DNA of 64,000 nt from Ashinkailepas kermadecensis (taxonomy: Eukaryota; Arthropoda; Thecostraca; Neolepadidae): contig JAOTOM010002645.1 of the NCBI GenBank assembly GCA_034440615.1, positions 1 through 64,000 of the forward strand. Direction: 5' to 3'. The translations under genes were made by a program, and so were the position numbers. Positions 11,675 to 22,580 of this stretch are shown here, piece by piece. Each line of letters opens with the position of its first letter. The first letter of the stretch is position 1. Below the pieces are notes generated by a model, which ran no database searches, was not told the origin of the DNA, and saw nothing but the letters and a program-made list of their open reading frames with translations.

Positions 11675-12339
11675 TATGTTACATATATGTGGCATAGGGA
11701 TAGGGTTTCTTCAGACGCCGCTGGCCTCTGCGTGGGAGCGACGCAATACGACCATGGTCATTACCGGACTGTTTGAGCTTGAATGCAGGCATCGTATCAG
11801 CCACCCCGCAGCGGTGTGCCTTATTTTCCCACGTATTTAACGACCTACGTATTTCCCACGTATGGCGTATTACACGCGCGTGAGCATTGAGTGCATGCTG
11901 GTGTAGAGCGGGTCCTGGACGGGACTTGGGTGGACGGTTTCTTTTGCTTTTGCCGCCGCCGCCGAATGGATAGGCCTGTTGGGGAGCTCATCCGATCGTG
12001 TCTCCCTTCGGTGGTTATTGGTTATACGCGTGCACTGTTCTTTTTTGCACGAAGGAAGTCAAGAAACAAACAAAAACATCGCCGCACACGAATCAGAAGA
12101 AACGTACTCAGAGGTGAGGCGAACGGACTCACGTCAAATAGCAAGGAGGAAAATAGTTCGAAACGTGGTACTCTTTGTGGTGTAGGAACACGGCCAGCCA
12201 CAATATCGCAGACTTGTTTGCAGCAAGTATTTCGCCGCCAAGCGTCGTATGTAGCCGTGGTCCCATCAATGGAGGTATTTTCACGGCACACACAGCTGAT
12301 TTACCATGCAGCGTCGCCACTCTGCCAACTTTCTGCCGC
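11673..12339. other. No recognisable gene
   Basis: A 235-codon plus-strand frame (11891-12598) crosses this stretch, but it also runs antisense through the SINE-like piece and the putative exon at 12479-12597, so I do not accept it. Confidence 0.4.
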
Positions 12340-12428
12340 GATCGCGAGCGAGCAGAAAGCTCGCGCGGCCAGCGAGCCTCGAACGCGCAGTCCTCCGGTC
12401 ACGAGACTGGCGCGCTATCCGGCTACCG
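12340..12428 (-). mobile_element. tRNA-like head, possible SINE fragment
   Basis: On the minus strand GGTAGCCGGATAGCGCGCCA resembles an A box and GCGTTCGAGGCTC a B box at tRNA-like spacing, with a central CTCGTGA loop. The ends do not pair as an acceptor stem. No clear body or target duplication was found, so this is a weak call. Confidence 0.35.
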
Positions 12429-12478
12429 CCCGACGCTCTCACCGAAGTGCCGTCATTCTCCGGCGTACGTTGAACAAG

Positions 12479-12597
12479 TCAGTTCTCATCGTCGTCGGAG
12501 GGCACGAACAGGTCGTTTTCCTCGAGGACGCTGGCCATGTTCTTGCAGATGCTGGCGCCGATCAGACGGCCGGCCGCCACCGTGGAAACCTCGTCTA
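12479..12597 (-). CDS. Putative host terminal exon fragment, acidic tail
   Basis: The minus-strand frame encodes [20 protein letters not shown] followed by [14 protein letters not shown] and a TGA at 12479-12481. The even, codon-biased GC-rich composition and the charged C-terminus look like real protein-coding sequence, unlike the surrounding repeats. Its upstream side (minus strand) stops abruptly at the CAGTGGCGTAG end of element X2, only a few bases from the frame. It could be a last exon preceded by 'ctag' as a splice acceptor, or an exon broken by the insertion. I do not recognise the protein. Confidence 0.4.
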
Positions 12598-12599
12598 GC

Positions 12600-13570
<971 letters not shown>

Positions 13571-13639
13571 CGTTAGCGACTTGCCAAGGGGTGGTTGCCC
13601 CTTCATCCTTGGATACGCCACTTCTTTTTAGCAGTCCGG

Positions 13640-14602
13640 GGTGCAGTCCATGTGATTAGAGGCCCTTTTCGTGGCACCGGGAACCCTCTGCTTTTGCCCG
13701 GACCGTATCCGTAGCTAGAGGTCTCTTCATCAGTGTGAGTCCTGATGTCAGCTCTGAGCCCCTCTTCATCAACCTGAGCCAAAGTCGATCTAGTGGCCAT
13801 ACGCGTCCGGTCCGGAGCCCCTCCATCGGCTCAGGAGACTTCTTTCACTGCACAGGACACTCTCCGTACGGCGGGAGGCCCCTTTCAATGGCGTGGGCCT
13901 TCTCAGTTACGCAAGGGGCTCCTGTGCGGCTTCAGCCCCCTCCGTCGGGCCAGGGGCCCTTCATGCCGGCTCTGGGCTCTCTCCGACAGTCAAAGGTCCT
14001 CTAGCGGCTATGAGTCTTCTTAGTCAGCACAGGGGCCCTCCTTAGCGATCCAGGACCTCCTCTGTCGGGCCGGAGGCTCTCTTTCTACAGCTTGAGCCCT
14101 TCAATCAGGCCCAAAACGTCGGCCCAAGGACCTTTTTAACGGCCCGAGATCCTCTTTGGCAACTAGGTCCCCTTTTGTCGTCCCAAGGGCTCTCTTTGAC
14201 GACCCAGGGCCTTTGCAAGCAGGCCGGAGGTCCCTTTTCAAAAGCATGGGTCCTTTCCATCAGGTCAGGGGCTCTTTCGTCGACTTAGACCATGTCATCA
14301 GGTCAGGGGCCCTTCATATTGGCTCTTCCAGGTGCCCTTCCAACGATCCAGGGCACCTTCCGACGACTTGGAAGCCCATCATGTTGGCGCAGCCCAGGAC
14401 CCTCAACATCTTTCCGAGGACACTCTCCACTGACTCGGTGTCCTCATCATCGGCCCGGGACCCTTTCCGTCAGCTCGAGCCCCTCTCATCGGGTCCTTCA
14501 CATCGGCCCAGGGTGCCCTTGCGGGCCCCTCAAGGTAGTCGCCTGAAGGGCCCCCTCTGGCCCTCTAGTTGGAGCTGCCCTCTTCGCCTCCTGGCTACGC
14601 TA
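13640..14602 (+). repeat. Degenerate GGGCCC-rich repeat Y, copy 1
   Basis: A long run of imperfect ~26-30-bp units of the type 'catcggcccagggccctt'. It ends at 14602 with ctggctacgctactg, the inverted form of the CAGTGGCGTAGCC end. The order of variant units, including 'cctcaaggtagtcgcctg' near the end, is repeated at 52255-52925, so this is one dispersed element with an internally repetitive body. Long frames through it are not conserved between the copies. Confidence 0.7.
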
Positions 14603-14735
14603 CTGCGCCCATTACGGCCAGTCTCGAGAGTGCCGGCATTCAGTGCACCACGGCGAGACACAGCCGCTCCAAAAGTGATGACCGCAGAATTCCCAGCGCG
14701 CCACTTATGGTGGAGTCGGCTGGTCAGGCGTCTGC

Positions 14736-14900
14736 TCAGGCTTCGTCGCCGTCGCTTTCGATCAGGTCGGCGTCCTTGTCAACAGCGGCGTTCAGCGGTG
14801 ACGGACTGGTCAGCTGGTCACGCATGGCGTCCAGCGGCGACATCACCGAGTTGCGCAGCTCCTCGCTGAGGCAGTCGGTCTCGGCGGCCGCCGTCGCAGT
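14736..14900 (-). CDS. Putative host terminal exon, acidic C-terminus
   Basis: The minus-strand frame reads DTATAAAETDC, then LSEELRNSVMSPLDAMRDQL, then NAAVDKDADLIESDGDEA and stops at 14736-14738. GC-rich codon usage and a charged tail are consistent with a real last exon. The exon's 5' portion (DTATAAAETDC) is the unit that is tandemly multiplied upstream at 14879-15277. I do not recognise the family. It might belong to the same gene as the fragment at 12479-12597, with elements X2 and Y1 between them, but that is inference. Confidence 0.45.
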   Translation of the reverse strand, partial: TATAAAETDCLSEELRNSVMSPLDAMRDQLTSPSPLNAAVDKDADLIESDGDEA

Positions 14901-15277
14901 GTCCCCCCCCCCCTCCATTCCCACCACACCACAGACCGGTGCCGCGGTCCGGGCAGTCGGTCTCGGCGGCCGCCGTCGCAGTGTCCCCCCCCCTCCATTC
15001 CCACCACACCACAGACCGGTGCCGCCGTCCGGGCAGTCGGTCTCGGCGGCCGCAGTCACAGTGCCCCCCCTCCATTCCCACCACACCACAGACCGGTGCC
15101 GCCGTCCGGGCAGTCGGTCTCGGCGGCCGCCGTCGCAGTGTCCCCCCCCCCCTCCATTCCCACCACACCACAGACCGGTGCCGCCGTCCGGGCAGTCGGT
15201 CTCGGCGGCCGCCGTCACAGTGTCCCCCCCCCCTCCATTCCCACCACACCACAGACCGGTGCCGCCGTCCGGAACTG
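14879..15277 (-). repeat. 77-82-bp minisatellite with variable poly-G tract, five units
   Basis: Unit starts on the plus strand are at 14879, 14961, 15041, 15118 and 15200, giving spacings of 82, 80, 77 and 82. Each unit contains tctcggcggccgccgtc, a run of 7-11 C, tccattcccaccacacc and ccgtccgggcagtcgg. Read on the minus strand, it repeats the first codons of the exon at 14736-14900. Most of the length differences come from the poly-G run, so successive units fall into different reading frames. All three minus-strand frames stay mostly open because the unit has few stops. Confidence 0.9.
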
Positions 15278-15419
15278 CGGTCACCTGCAATATTTGGATG
15301 ACCGCCAAATACCGCCCGGAGACAGGAGACGTTCCCAGTCGGGGAACACGCGTCATCAACTCATCCAGAAATTCCCTACTGCCCAATGGAATTGAATGGT
15401 ACTCAACTAAGCACATCAT
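15278..15419 (-). other. Open frame upstream of the minisatellite, uncertain
   Basis: A minus-strand frame starting with Met at 15419 (MMCLVEYHSIPLGSREFLDE onward) runs into the minisatellite without a stop. It could be a short exon or chance. The 'caggtgaccgcag' at its end could act as a splice signal, but this is speculative. Confidence 0.2.
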
Positions 15420-15454
15420 CTGAGTTTTCGACTGCGTGCGATCAGCGAGACTCG

Positions 15455-15603
15455 ATTTTTCTTAGCTTTGGTTTACATAGCGTTCCCAGCCCTTCACGCC
15501 GATTGGTTGCGGGTGGAGAGTAACGACACGTGGGGCTCGAACCCACAACTTTCGACTGGGAGACGGGCACCTAACTCCTAGACTACTCGGACCCTCGCGT
15601 CTC
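15455..15603 (-). mobile_element. tRNA-derived SINE, family S, copy 2
   Basis: The minus strand reads GTCCGAGTAGTCTAGGAG (A-box region), a CTCCCAG loop, and the B box GGTTCGAGCC. Then comes the shared core CCGCAACCAATCGGCGTGA and an 'acgctatgt' block seen also in copy 3. The anticodon-like loop differs from copy 1. No obvious target duplication. Confidence 0.75.
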
Positions 15604-16861
15604 CCTTCGCCAGCCGTCAGGCGTCTCCGGGAGCGCTCCTCTTGATATCTAGGTAAAGCCTTCCATTGCCAACACTTCCGTTTGTAAGTGCGCCTGGATT
15701 CCGGTGGTGCTTGGGAGGGCTGGGAAAACGCGTGGCTGGGATAGTTGAAGGTTCAGGTGGTTGAAATATCGTTCGTCACCGGCGGTCGTCCAGCTCGGGG
15801 TCCTCTCATGTTCTGCATCCCCCTCCGTCTCCGTTGTCGGCTCATCCCCAGTGTTATGTCTGGGTTGGGGACTCATGCGGGTCAGATGGGTCTGGGTAAT
15901 TTATCTGGAATAAGCTTGGCAGGATGGTAGCTGACAGCTGGGTACTTGCGCTGGGATCCCACGAACTCTACTGGTGGCTTAAACTACCCCCTTAGTCATC
16001 CACACGAACCTCCATTTACGGCCATCATTAGCACCTGTCATTCTCATATGCTTATTCCGTCTCTCTAATAAAACAAGGTAGTCGATAATCATTTCCCTTC
16101 CACTGGTAGTTAGCCATTCGGCGAATTTCTCTGATCGCCGTTTAGAAGTGATCAGCACCCAATGCCATGCCAATTACCCGTGCTTAGGTTCCAGCTGCGA
16201 CCGTCTGACCCGGCGCTCCTTGTTTCGTACACTTAGTTAATATTCACTTTGCTGCCTTCAGGACTCAGTAACACTGGGCTGTGACATTCCGTTAGTGTTT
16301 CTGCAGGGTTTTATGTCTGGGCTCAGTAATTCATGGCTGACCTACCTATGTAGCTTTACTCAGTAGACACCATGTCTGAGGCTATACGGCGAAATTTCTG
16401 TTGAGATCCACCCCGAAGGCTGCCCCGGGTCACGCCTCAATCGGTGTGCCCTCACCAATTTTTTTCCTAATCTATTCGGTATTCCGCATCTCGCCCTGTC
16501 ACCATTCACCCCGTGAATTATGTGCTCTTTTCGGCACGCGTTTCCCAGGAGAGACAACCAAAATGAGCTTCGCCAGTTCCCTGTCCTCTGACAGGTGCCG
16601 CACCTTCCCTCCGCTGAATTATGCATGAGTTGCTCAGTGTTGTTGGTCATATTCAGTAATCTGCTCCGTCCTGTCCCGTCCTGTCGGTTAGGTTCGCCAA
16701 TTTCGTCGTGCGCTCTCAATTAGCACTAACACAATTGTTACGCGGACCTGCGTTCGCAAATCTTCAACGCGATGTGGGTATTTCCAGTTGAGTGCAGAAG
16801 TTTTGGGGAGCGGTGAGTCTTACCTGGAGCTATTGTTGAATGGCAGACAGTTCGAAAGTAA
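15604..16861. other. No recognisable gene
   Basis: Frames of 60-120 codons occur on both strands (for example 16360-16719 minus), but I find no motif, repeat or transposon hallmark. Confidence 0.45.
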
Positions 16862-16970
16862 TGTAGGATGGCCTGTAATAGTATTAATTTGTTTAACATT
16901 AAGGTGATTTTTTTTTATTACAATGCCCCACGTTTCGGTGTCATACCTTCTTCAAGGGCAAGCAAAGGCT
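16862..16970 (-). repeat. Inverted repeat arm, left, flanking the SPP fragment
   Basis: Read on the minus strand it carries 'tttgcttgcccttgaagaag', 'tatgacaccgaaacgt', 'gtaataaa', 'tcaccttaatgttaaa' and 'catcctacattac'. All of these recur in the same order on the plus strand at 17945-18082. The GAAGAAGG...CCGAAACGT pattern resembles sequences common in Penelope-like elements, but that family call is inference. Confidence 0.82.
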
Positions 16971-17134
16971 AATACGATTTCATTCAAGGAGGAAAACAGC
17001 TAGAGTCGTGCAACTTTATTACAAAACAGCGTCAATAAATGCAACTTAATGTGGTTTCCGGTCCACCATTAAAGTCCGCTACGCACCCGATCACAAGATA
17101 ATCAAAAGACTTTCTGAACGGTTTTTGGCTGGGA

Positions 17135-17875
17135 TCAGCGTTGGAAACCTAAGCCGAGAGCGCAGTGGGCGAAGACGTTCGAACGCTCCACAGAAGGTGT
17201 CCAGAAGGCCTTGACGTTGATGTGCAGCATCTCGACACCGTTCACGGAGAACGCCAGCCCGAAGATGTTGTTGGCGATCCAGTGCTTCTTCGCCAGGTAC
17301 CAGACGCCGATGGCGGCGGACAGCGCCGGACTGACGAGGTCATGCGTGCTGAACTGGAAGTCGATCAGCTTCTCCTTGGCGTCCTGCGTCAGTTGCAGGT
17401 CGCACTGGATGAGAGGCACGGCTGCCGGCAGCAGGCGACTCACACGCGGCGAGATCAGGTGCGTCAGCGCCAGCACGCCCAGAATGAAGAAGTAGCCTGT
17501 CCGCCGCAGGTTGATGTACTCCTTGCTGAATATTTTAAAAACTTCATATATACCGAATAATGCACAGCTGGCAATTATCGGAAACATGGCTGCATCTCTT
17601 TGCGCCATTCTTTCTGGCTGTTCTCCAGTGCGCTCACACTTCTCCTTCTGATCAGTATCGTGCTTAACAGAGCACAATGAGTCGAAGAAAATTGGGACTA
17701 ATGCCATGATAACTAAACTTCCATACGCTATTGCCATTCCTTCCGGCGTGGCCGTGATTTTTCCGGTGCCATTTTTACCCGCTTCTGTAATATTTTCTAT
17801 TATTTCGGCAACAACATCTTTTGCCACAGAATCTGTTGACATTATTCTTGTATAAAAGTCAGGAATTATAATCAC
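17135..17875 (-). pseudogene. Signal peptide peptidase (HM13/SPP) fragment, intronless, truncated
   Basis: The 246-residue frame matches the N-terminal half of signal peptide peptidase, the ER intramembrane aspartyl protease that cleaves leftover signal peptides. Visible features are ATPEGMAIAYGSL (about 42-54, first membrane segment), RDAAMFPIIASC (93-104), the TGYFFILGVLALTHLISP segment (126-143) and VWYLAKKHWIANNIFGLAFS (191-210), then NGVEMLH. Two N-glycosylation sequons (NIT at 28, NGT at 35) fit the lumenal N-terminus. The true start is probably Met12 (MSTDSVAK). Similarity ends at about residue 220. The catalytic YD and GLGD segments and the PAL motif are absent, and the last 26 residues look frameshifted. 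With no introns and inverted repeats on both sides it looks like a captured or retroposed pseudogene. Confidence 0.82.
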
Positions 17876-17944
17876 TCAACATTAGTCTCCTGTAAAACCA
17901 CAGAAAACACAAGACGCCTGGACACTACCAACACGCAAAAAAAG

Positions 17945-18082
17945 CCTTGCTTTGCTTGCCCTTGAAGAAGGCATGACACCGAAAAGTCGGGCAGTGTAAT
18001 AAATAAATATTTTCACCTTAATGTTAAAAAAACTAATACCGTTACCTGAAGAACTAATACCGTTACATCCTACATTACCTGA
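17945..18082 (+). repeat. Inverted repeat arm, right, flanking the SPP fragment
   Basis: Plus-strand counterpart of 16862-16970, with the ordered blocks tttgcttgcccttgaagaag, catgacaccgaaa, gtaataaa, tcaccttaatgttaaa and catcctacattacc. It is longer because 'actaataccgttac' is duplicated within it. Confidence 0.82.
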
Positions 18083-18175
18083 AGCTAATCCGGGCAAGTG
18101 TTTAGCCGGGCGAGCCCAGGGTTGCTCATTTAGCGCCGTTGCTCAGACTGAGTGGATCCACGACACATTCTCCAT

Positions 18176-18384
<209 letters not shown>

Positions 18385-19237
18385 ACACACGGGACAAACA
18401 TCTGAAGTCATGTTTGCTTTCCTCTGTCCGCCGAGCTGAGAAATGCTGAGGTGGCTGGTAATCGATCCTATAGCTGTCCCGGTCAAGGCTGAATGGCGTG
18501 CTGTCGACTGGTCTGTCAAGCCGGTACAAGCTACGTGATATAGACTGTGGCTTAAAATGCAAATATCCTTGCAGCAGTCGGAGAGCTACACGCGTATGGA
18601 CCGTGCAACATGTGTGCCGATTATGCAACCCCGGGAATACGTGCATGCGCTTGGTGCCTGACAAATTCCAACGATGCTACTTGGAAAACGGTACATCACT
18701 AGTGAAGGTATGGTATATATATGTTGGGGATGACGTACATATAAATATGTACGTCATGGGGAAGTTCTAGAAGGCTCTGGAGAGCAGATCTAGCCGTATT
18801 TAGATGCAGGTGGGAATGCAATGATTCCAGCCAGATGGGCCACTGCTCACAGCGCCACCACAACGTAGAGCCGGCTTTGACAGGTCGCTTCGGATCGCGG
18901 TCCATTTCCGCAACTGAAGTACACGTGTGGCTCGCACACTCACCGCACCTCACCAGCCGCTATATTTCTTTACATGGCGCCATATCCATATGTGGTATAA
19001 GGGACAAACCCAGCACCATTGACCAGCTGAAGACGGCTACGACATCGACGGTGCGAAAGGTACGGCATGAGACACGCCATGCAGCTTTGGAAGCGACAAT
19101 GCACTGCGTTGGGCGGTGTCTGGAGCGAGGTGCATCACATTGACCACGTGAGCTACAGTCATGAATAAGTGAACACCATGGCTCAGGTTATAGCCGTGTG
19201 GAATAGCATCGAGTGCGCTGCATGCTCATTCCTCAGT
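18385..19237. other. No recognisable gene; one perfect palindrome inside
   Basis: Frames of 70-100 codons are present on both strands without motifs. The palindrome at 18730-18757 is listed separately. Confidence 0.45.
18730..18757. repeat. Perfect palindrome, 13-bp arms
   Basis: ATGACGTACATAT, a two-base AA spacer, then ATATGTACGTCAT. Each arm contains TGACGT, the core of a CREB/ATF site, but no gene is nearby. Confidence 0.9.
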
Positions 19238-19420
19238 TTTGGGGATCGCAGTAGCTTAGTCGGTAGGGCGTTCGACTCTTGGTTGCAAGATCATGGATTC
19301 GAATCCCGCAACCGGCAGGATTACCGAGTCGACCCGCGACCAATCGGTGTGATAGGTTGGCGACGCTATGTGGTCCAGCACTCGAATGCATCATAAAAGA
19401 ACACAAAGTTCTTCTTCATG
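19238..19420 (+). mobile_element. tRNA-derived SINE, family S, copy 3
   Basis: Plus strand: A box TAGCTTAGTCGGTAGGGCG, B box GGATTCGAATCC, then the family core CCCGCGACCAATCGGTGTGA and GGCGACGCTATGT, a 3' section with AAAGAACACAAAGTTCTTC, and a TTC-rich end. The head differs clearly from copies 1 and 2, while the core and downstream part are shared. Not a functional tRNA, since the arms do not pair at the acceptor. Confidence 0.8.
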
Positions 19421-20277
19421 TTTTACATGCAAAATTTACATTCATGGCATTACGTGGTGTGGGGCAGAATATTTTTTAAAATTTTAAGGTATTGATTTTA
19501 AACCCGCCTGTTTTTTTCCCTGGGACTCTCGGTACTTGCCATCCCTTCGCCCATAAATTGCACCCTCCTTCATGCCGTCTTCTGTTCTGTGCCATGCCAT
19601 TCACTGTTCCGCGTGGTCTCACAGAATTTTACCTTGAAATCGCACACCTATATCTCAAGCATGTTCTTAATTAGTTTCACCAGAAGAGCTTCTGTAGAAC
19701 TGAGTGACCATCCATGACAAGCCCACCATTCTGACATCATTTCAGGAGAGCAATAAACGTTAGACCGGCTGGACTGAGGATTGACCCCGAGATATCGGTA
19801 ATGTCGAACAGACAATGAACAGTGAAAGCAAACGCACGCTATGAGTACGTCCAGACACCTGAACTGGGCCGAATAGATAGGTCATTGTTTCTGGAGATTG
19901 ACGTTGCCAAATTCTCCATTATTTCACATCATCGTCACGAACGACCAGACTGCTAGACATATTCAGGAAAACGTAAGATGACAGAGGAGGGGCATGCATA
20001 TTTTTTCGTTCATTCACTCCATGCATCGGCCATGGGATGATATGGAACTTGAAGGTAGAGTCACGACCCTATCGCGGATGCCCTACTTGAAGCAATGCCT
20101 GGGAGTTATATCCTCGTTGGTAAGGCGGCACATGCGCCCGATGTTTCTGGAGCTCAGCATAACCGCATGGAAAAACGAGGTAATGCCTGTCTTGTACTTA
20201 TCACTGTTTCGCCGTTGACGGCGTTACCAAGCCATACGCCTGCCAGGATTCACCAGTCCTCACCGTCTCGTCATGAA
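19421..20277. other. No recognisable gene
   Basis: Only short frames, no repeats of note. Confidence 0.5.
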
Positions 20278-20586
20278 CACCGGGTTCTGATTCGTACCCC
20301 GGAACCTGCCGGGATCTGATCCTCATCCGGAACCAGCCGGGTTCTGATCCTCATCCCGGAACCTGCCGGGATCTGATCCTCATCCCGGAACCAGTCGGGT
20401 TCTGTTCCTCATCCCGGAACCTGCCGGGATCTGATCCTCATCCCGGAACCAGCCGGGATCTGATCCTCATCCCGGAACCTGCCGGGATCTGATCCTCATC
20501 CGGAACCAGCCGGGTTCTGATCCTCATCCCGGAACCTGCCGGGATCTGATCCTCATCCCGGAACCAGCCGGGATCTGATCCTGTCA
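20278..20586 (+). repeat. Minisatellite, ~29-bp unit with 58-bp higher order
   Basis: About ten units of 'ctgatcctcatcccggaacc' followed by 'tgccgggat' or 'agccgggtt'. The two variants alternate for most of the array. CCGGnnCC(T/A)GCCGG inside each unit is nearly self-complementary. Confidence 0.92.
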
Positions 20587-21295
20587 GAACTCCTGGTTGC
20601 ATCTCTTGTTGTCAGCACAAGATAACTGAATGCCGATGCCTAATTGTGCCAAAGCTAGCTCATGATGGTGATGTTGCTGGAGTGTGCGTAGCTATGCGCA
20701 ACAATTGGCATTTGCCGGCGTGCTTCGCCGTACCGAAATCTCACATTATTTAGCATTCCGGCCATGATTCTCAGGGCTGCTTTCAGATCCGCGAGCAGGT
20801 GAAATGCCTGCGTGAAAGCCTGCATATCCAAGACGATTTGCATTTCATGTGCACAAATACGTAGCTTCGTGATCGATCTATTGGCATACAACACGTAAGG
20901 ACCATTTTGGGTCTAACTATTTGCATGCGATGCATATCAAAGATTTAAAACTGCGAGTAAAAAAAAACGATGGCGAGGGCTGTCCTGTGGCTGCACAGAA
21001 TGGAATTCATATACGATGCTGGTACGCAAAAGTTTCACTTTGGTGTCAGCATATGGCAAGATGACTGATGACAAGATGACAAGAGTCGATGGGGGAATGG
21101 TTGACATTTTAAGCGATGTTAAGAATGCGGTACCAGATGAAGAGCTGGCACTAAAGGGAAATATCTTCATTGGGTGATGGGGGAATGCTTTGATATAGAC
21201 ATAGACATGCATTTGCGCCATTCACAATATACTCGTCGGTATTATAGCCCATAGTCCAAGCATCGATAGGCCTGACAAAACACACCAAACAATGT
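20587..21295. other. No recognisable gene
   Basis: Short minus-strand frames at 20655-20894 and 20937-21221, without motifs. Confidence 0.45.

Positions 21296-21353
<58 letters not shown>
21296..21353. repeat. (AC)n microsatellite
   Basis: About 28 AC units, lying directly at the 3' end of the LINE fragment that follows (which is on the minus strand). Confidence 0.96.
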
Positions 21354-21357
<4 letters not shown>

Positions 21358-21359
21358 GA

Positions 21360-21733
21360 TCATGAAGCATGTACCATCGAAGGCGACATCCACCACCCTG
21401 CAAGTTACCTCGCCTCCACGCAGGTGCCGATTGAGCGCTCGTCTAAATGGAGACTGGCAATTAGGTCAGTTCCGACGGCAGCTCATTGTAGAGGGCGGGT
21501 CCCCTACAATACATCTTGCGCCTGATCATCTCTGTCCTGGCGCTGGAGACCTGCAGCTGTCTCGTCCTGTGTGTGTCTCGCTGACGAGTCTCAGTTACCG
21601 CGTGAAGCTTGGCCGCGAGACACTGCGACTCGTTGGAGAGTTGCGCCTGATGTACAGGAGACGCAGTGTGTGCTGCCCGACCAGATCCCTTGCGTTCAGA
21701 CACACTCCTGCTGCAGATCCGTGCAGCGACCAC
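21360..21733 (-). pseudogene. CR1-group LINE, extreme C-terminus of the RT ORF
   Basis: The minus-strand frame contains ARTEMIRRKMYCRGPALYNE followed by LPSELT. This fits the consensus xPRTRTExGxRxFxxRGPxLWNxLP found at the C-terminal end of CR1/L2-type LINE proteins. It continues into SPFRRALNRHLRG in a neighbouring frame. No RT core is present, so this is a 5'-truncated remnant. Confidence 0.65.
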
Positions 21734-22154
21734 ATTTCCTGCATCCGAAAATTACTTTGGTTAAATAGTTGACACCTCTCTGGGTCCGAGGCAGGCTACA
21801 TTTGGTACTGTGGCCATGAACAGAAGGGCAGCAGCGGAACTGTGAGAAAACCACAGCGTTGATTACCATGCAAACTACACTGGGTGGGAAATAATTTCGC
21901 AGGTAGGAGGTGCCGGCCAGAGGGTTCGAGGAGAGGGAGGAGTCAAACACGACGCCGATACTGTTTTTGCTCCTGAGCTCACAGCTACTGATGCTCTATG
22001 AAGTTGACTGTTACATCAGATATGTTACGCACATCTTAGGAGCTACCGAACATCATGAGTTGTTTTCTTGAGGGGGAGGGGGAGCATGTAGCCAAGTCAC
22101 AGCTGTGTACGCTCGATTTTGCCAACCGCTGTCCCGCCGCATCGCAGTAGCTGA
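21734..22154. other. No recognisable gene
   Basis: Short frames only. Confidence 0.45.
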
Positions 22155-22580
22155 CACGATGAGGCCATATCATAGCGTACAGGGTTCATTTACTACCAAA
22201 GTTCATAACGTACAAAGCTCACAACGTCCAATGATTATAGCGTACAAAAATCGAAATAAAGTCCAAAATGCATTGGATAGGGCGCGTTTAAAATGTACAA
22301 AGTTCATAACGTACAACGATCACAACGTACAAAACTGGTTTCAGAGGGAGCGTTCATAACGTCCAAAGTTCATTTAGGTCCAATGATCATAAAGTACAAA
22401 AATTGTTTGTCCGTTGTCCGTTAGAGGAGCCAGCGAAACACTGGCGGCGAAATCGTACGGCTGTGTCTCCGCTTGCTGTCAACAGGTGGCAGTAGTGTGC
22501 GGTTATTGTCGCATCGCACCTGGCGTGAATGTGCTGCCAAGTGTGGTCTGGTGTTTTTTCAGGTTGTATTTGGACGTTTT
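22155..22580 (+). repeat. Terminal inverted repeat, left arm
   Basis: It contains roughly eight copies of a short motif close to TTCATAACGTACAAAG, followed by unique blocks 'cattggatagggcgcgtt', 'gaggagccagcgaaac', 'ctggcggcgaa' and 'gtggtctggtg'. All are present in reverse complement and in order at 29596-30012. Confidence 0.88.

Larger units (their letters stand above)
16862..18082. mobile_element. Composite unit: inverted repeats enclosing an SPP gene fragment
   Basis: Two ~110-140-bp arms in opposite orientation enclose about 970 bp, and the signal peptide peptidase fragment fills most of that interior. This is the arrangement expected of a transposable unit that captured a processed host transcript. 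It could also arise from two independent insertions on either side of a retrocopy. Target duplications were not identified. Confidence 0.5.

Noticed and set aside
14156..15423. Plus-strand frames of 237 and 284 codons
   Set aside because: They run through degenerate repeat Y and the minisatellite; residues are not conserved in the second Y copy.
16862..18082. Hammerhead ribozyme, as found in some Penelope-like elements
   Set aside because: I looked for CTGATGA paired with GAAA at ribozyme spacing here and elsewhere and found none.
19238..19320. tRNA gene on the plus strand
   Set aside because: Same reasoning: promoter boxes and SINE core but no tRNA fold; also true at 15530-15603, 12340-12428 and 57500-57578.
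20278..20586. CRISPR-like array with palindromic repeats
   Set aside because: The ~29-bp units are directly adjacent and alternate in sequence; there are no unique spacers or cas genes.
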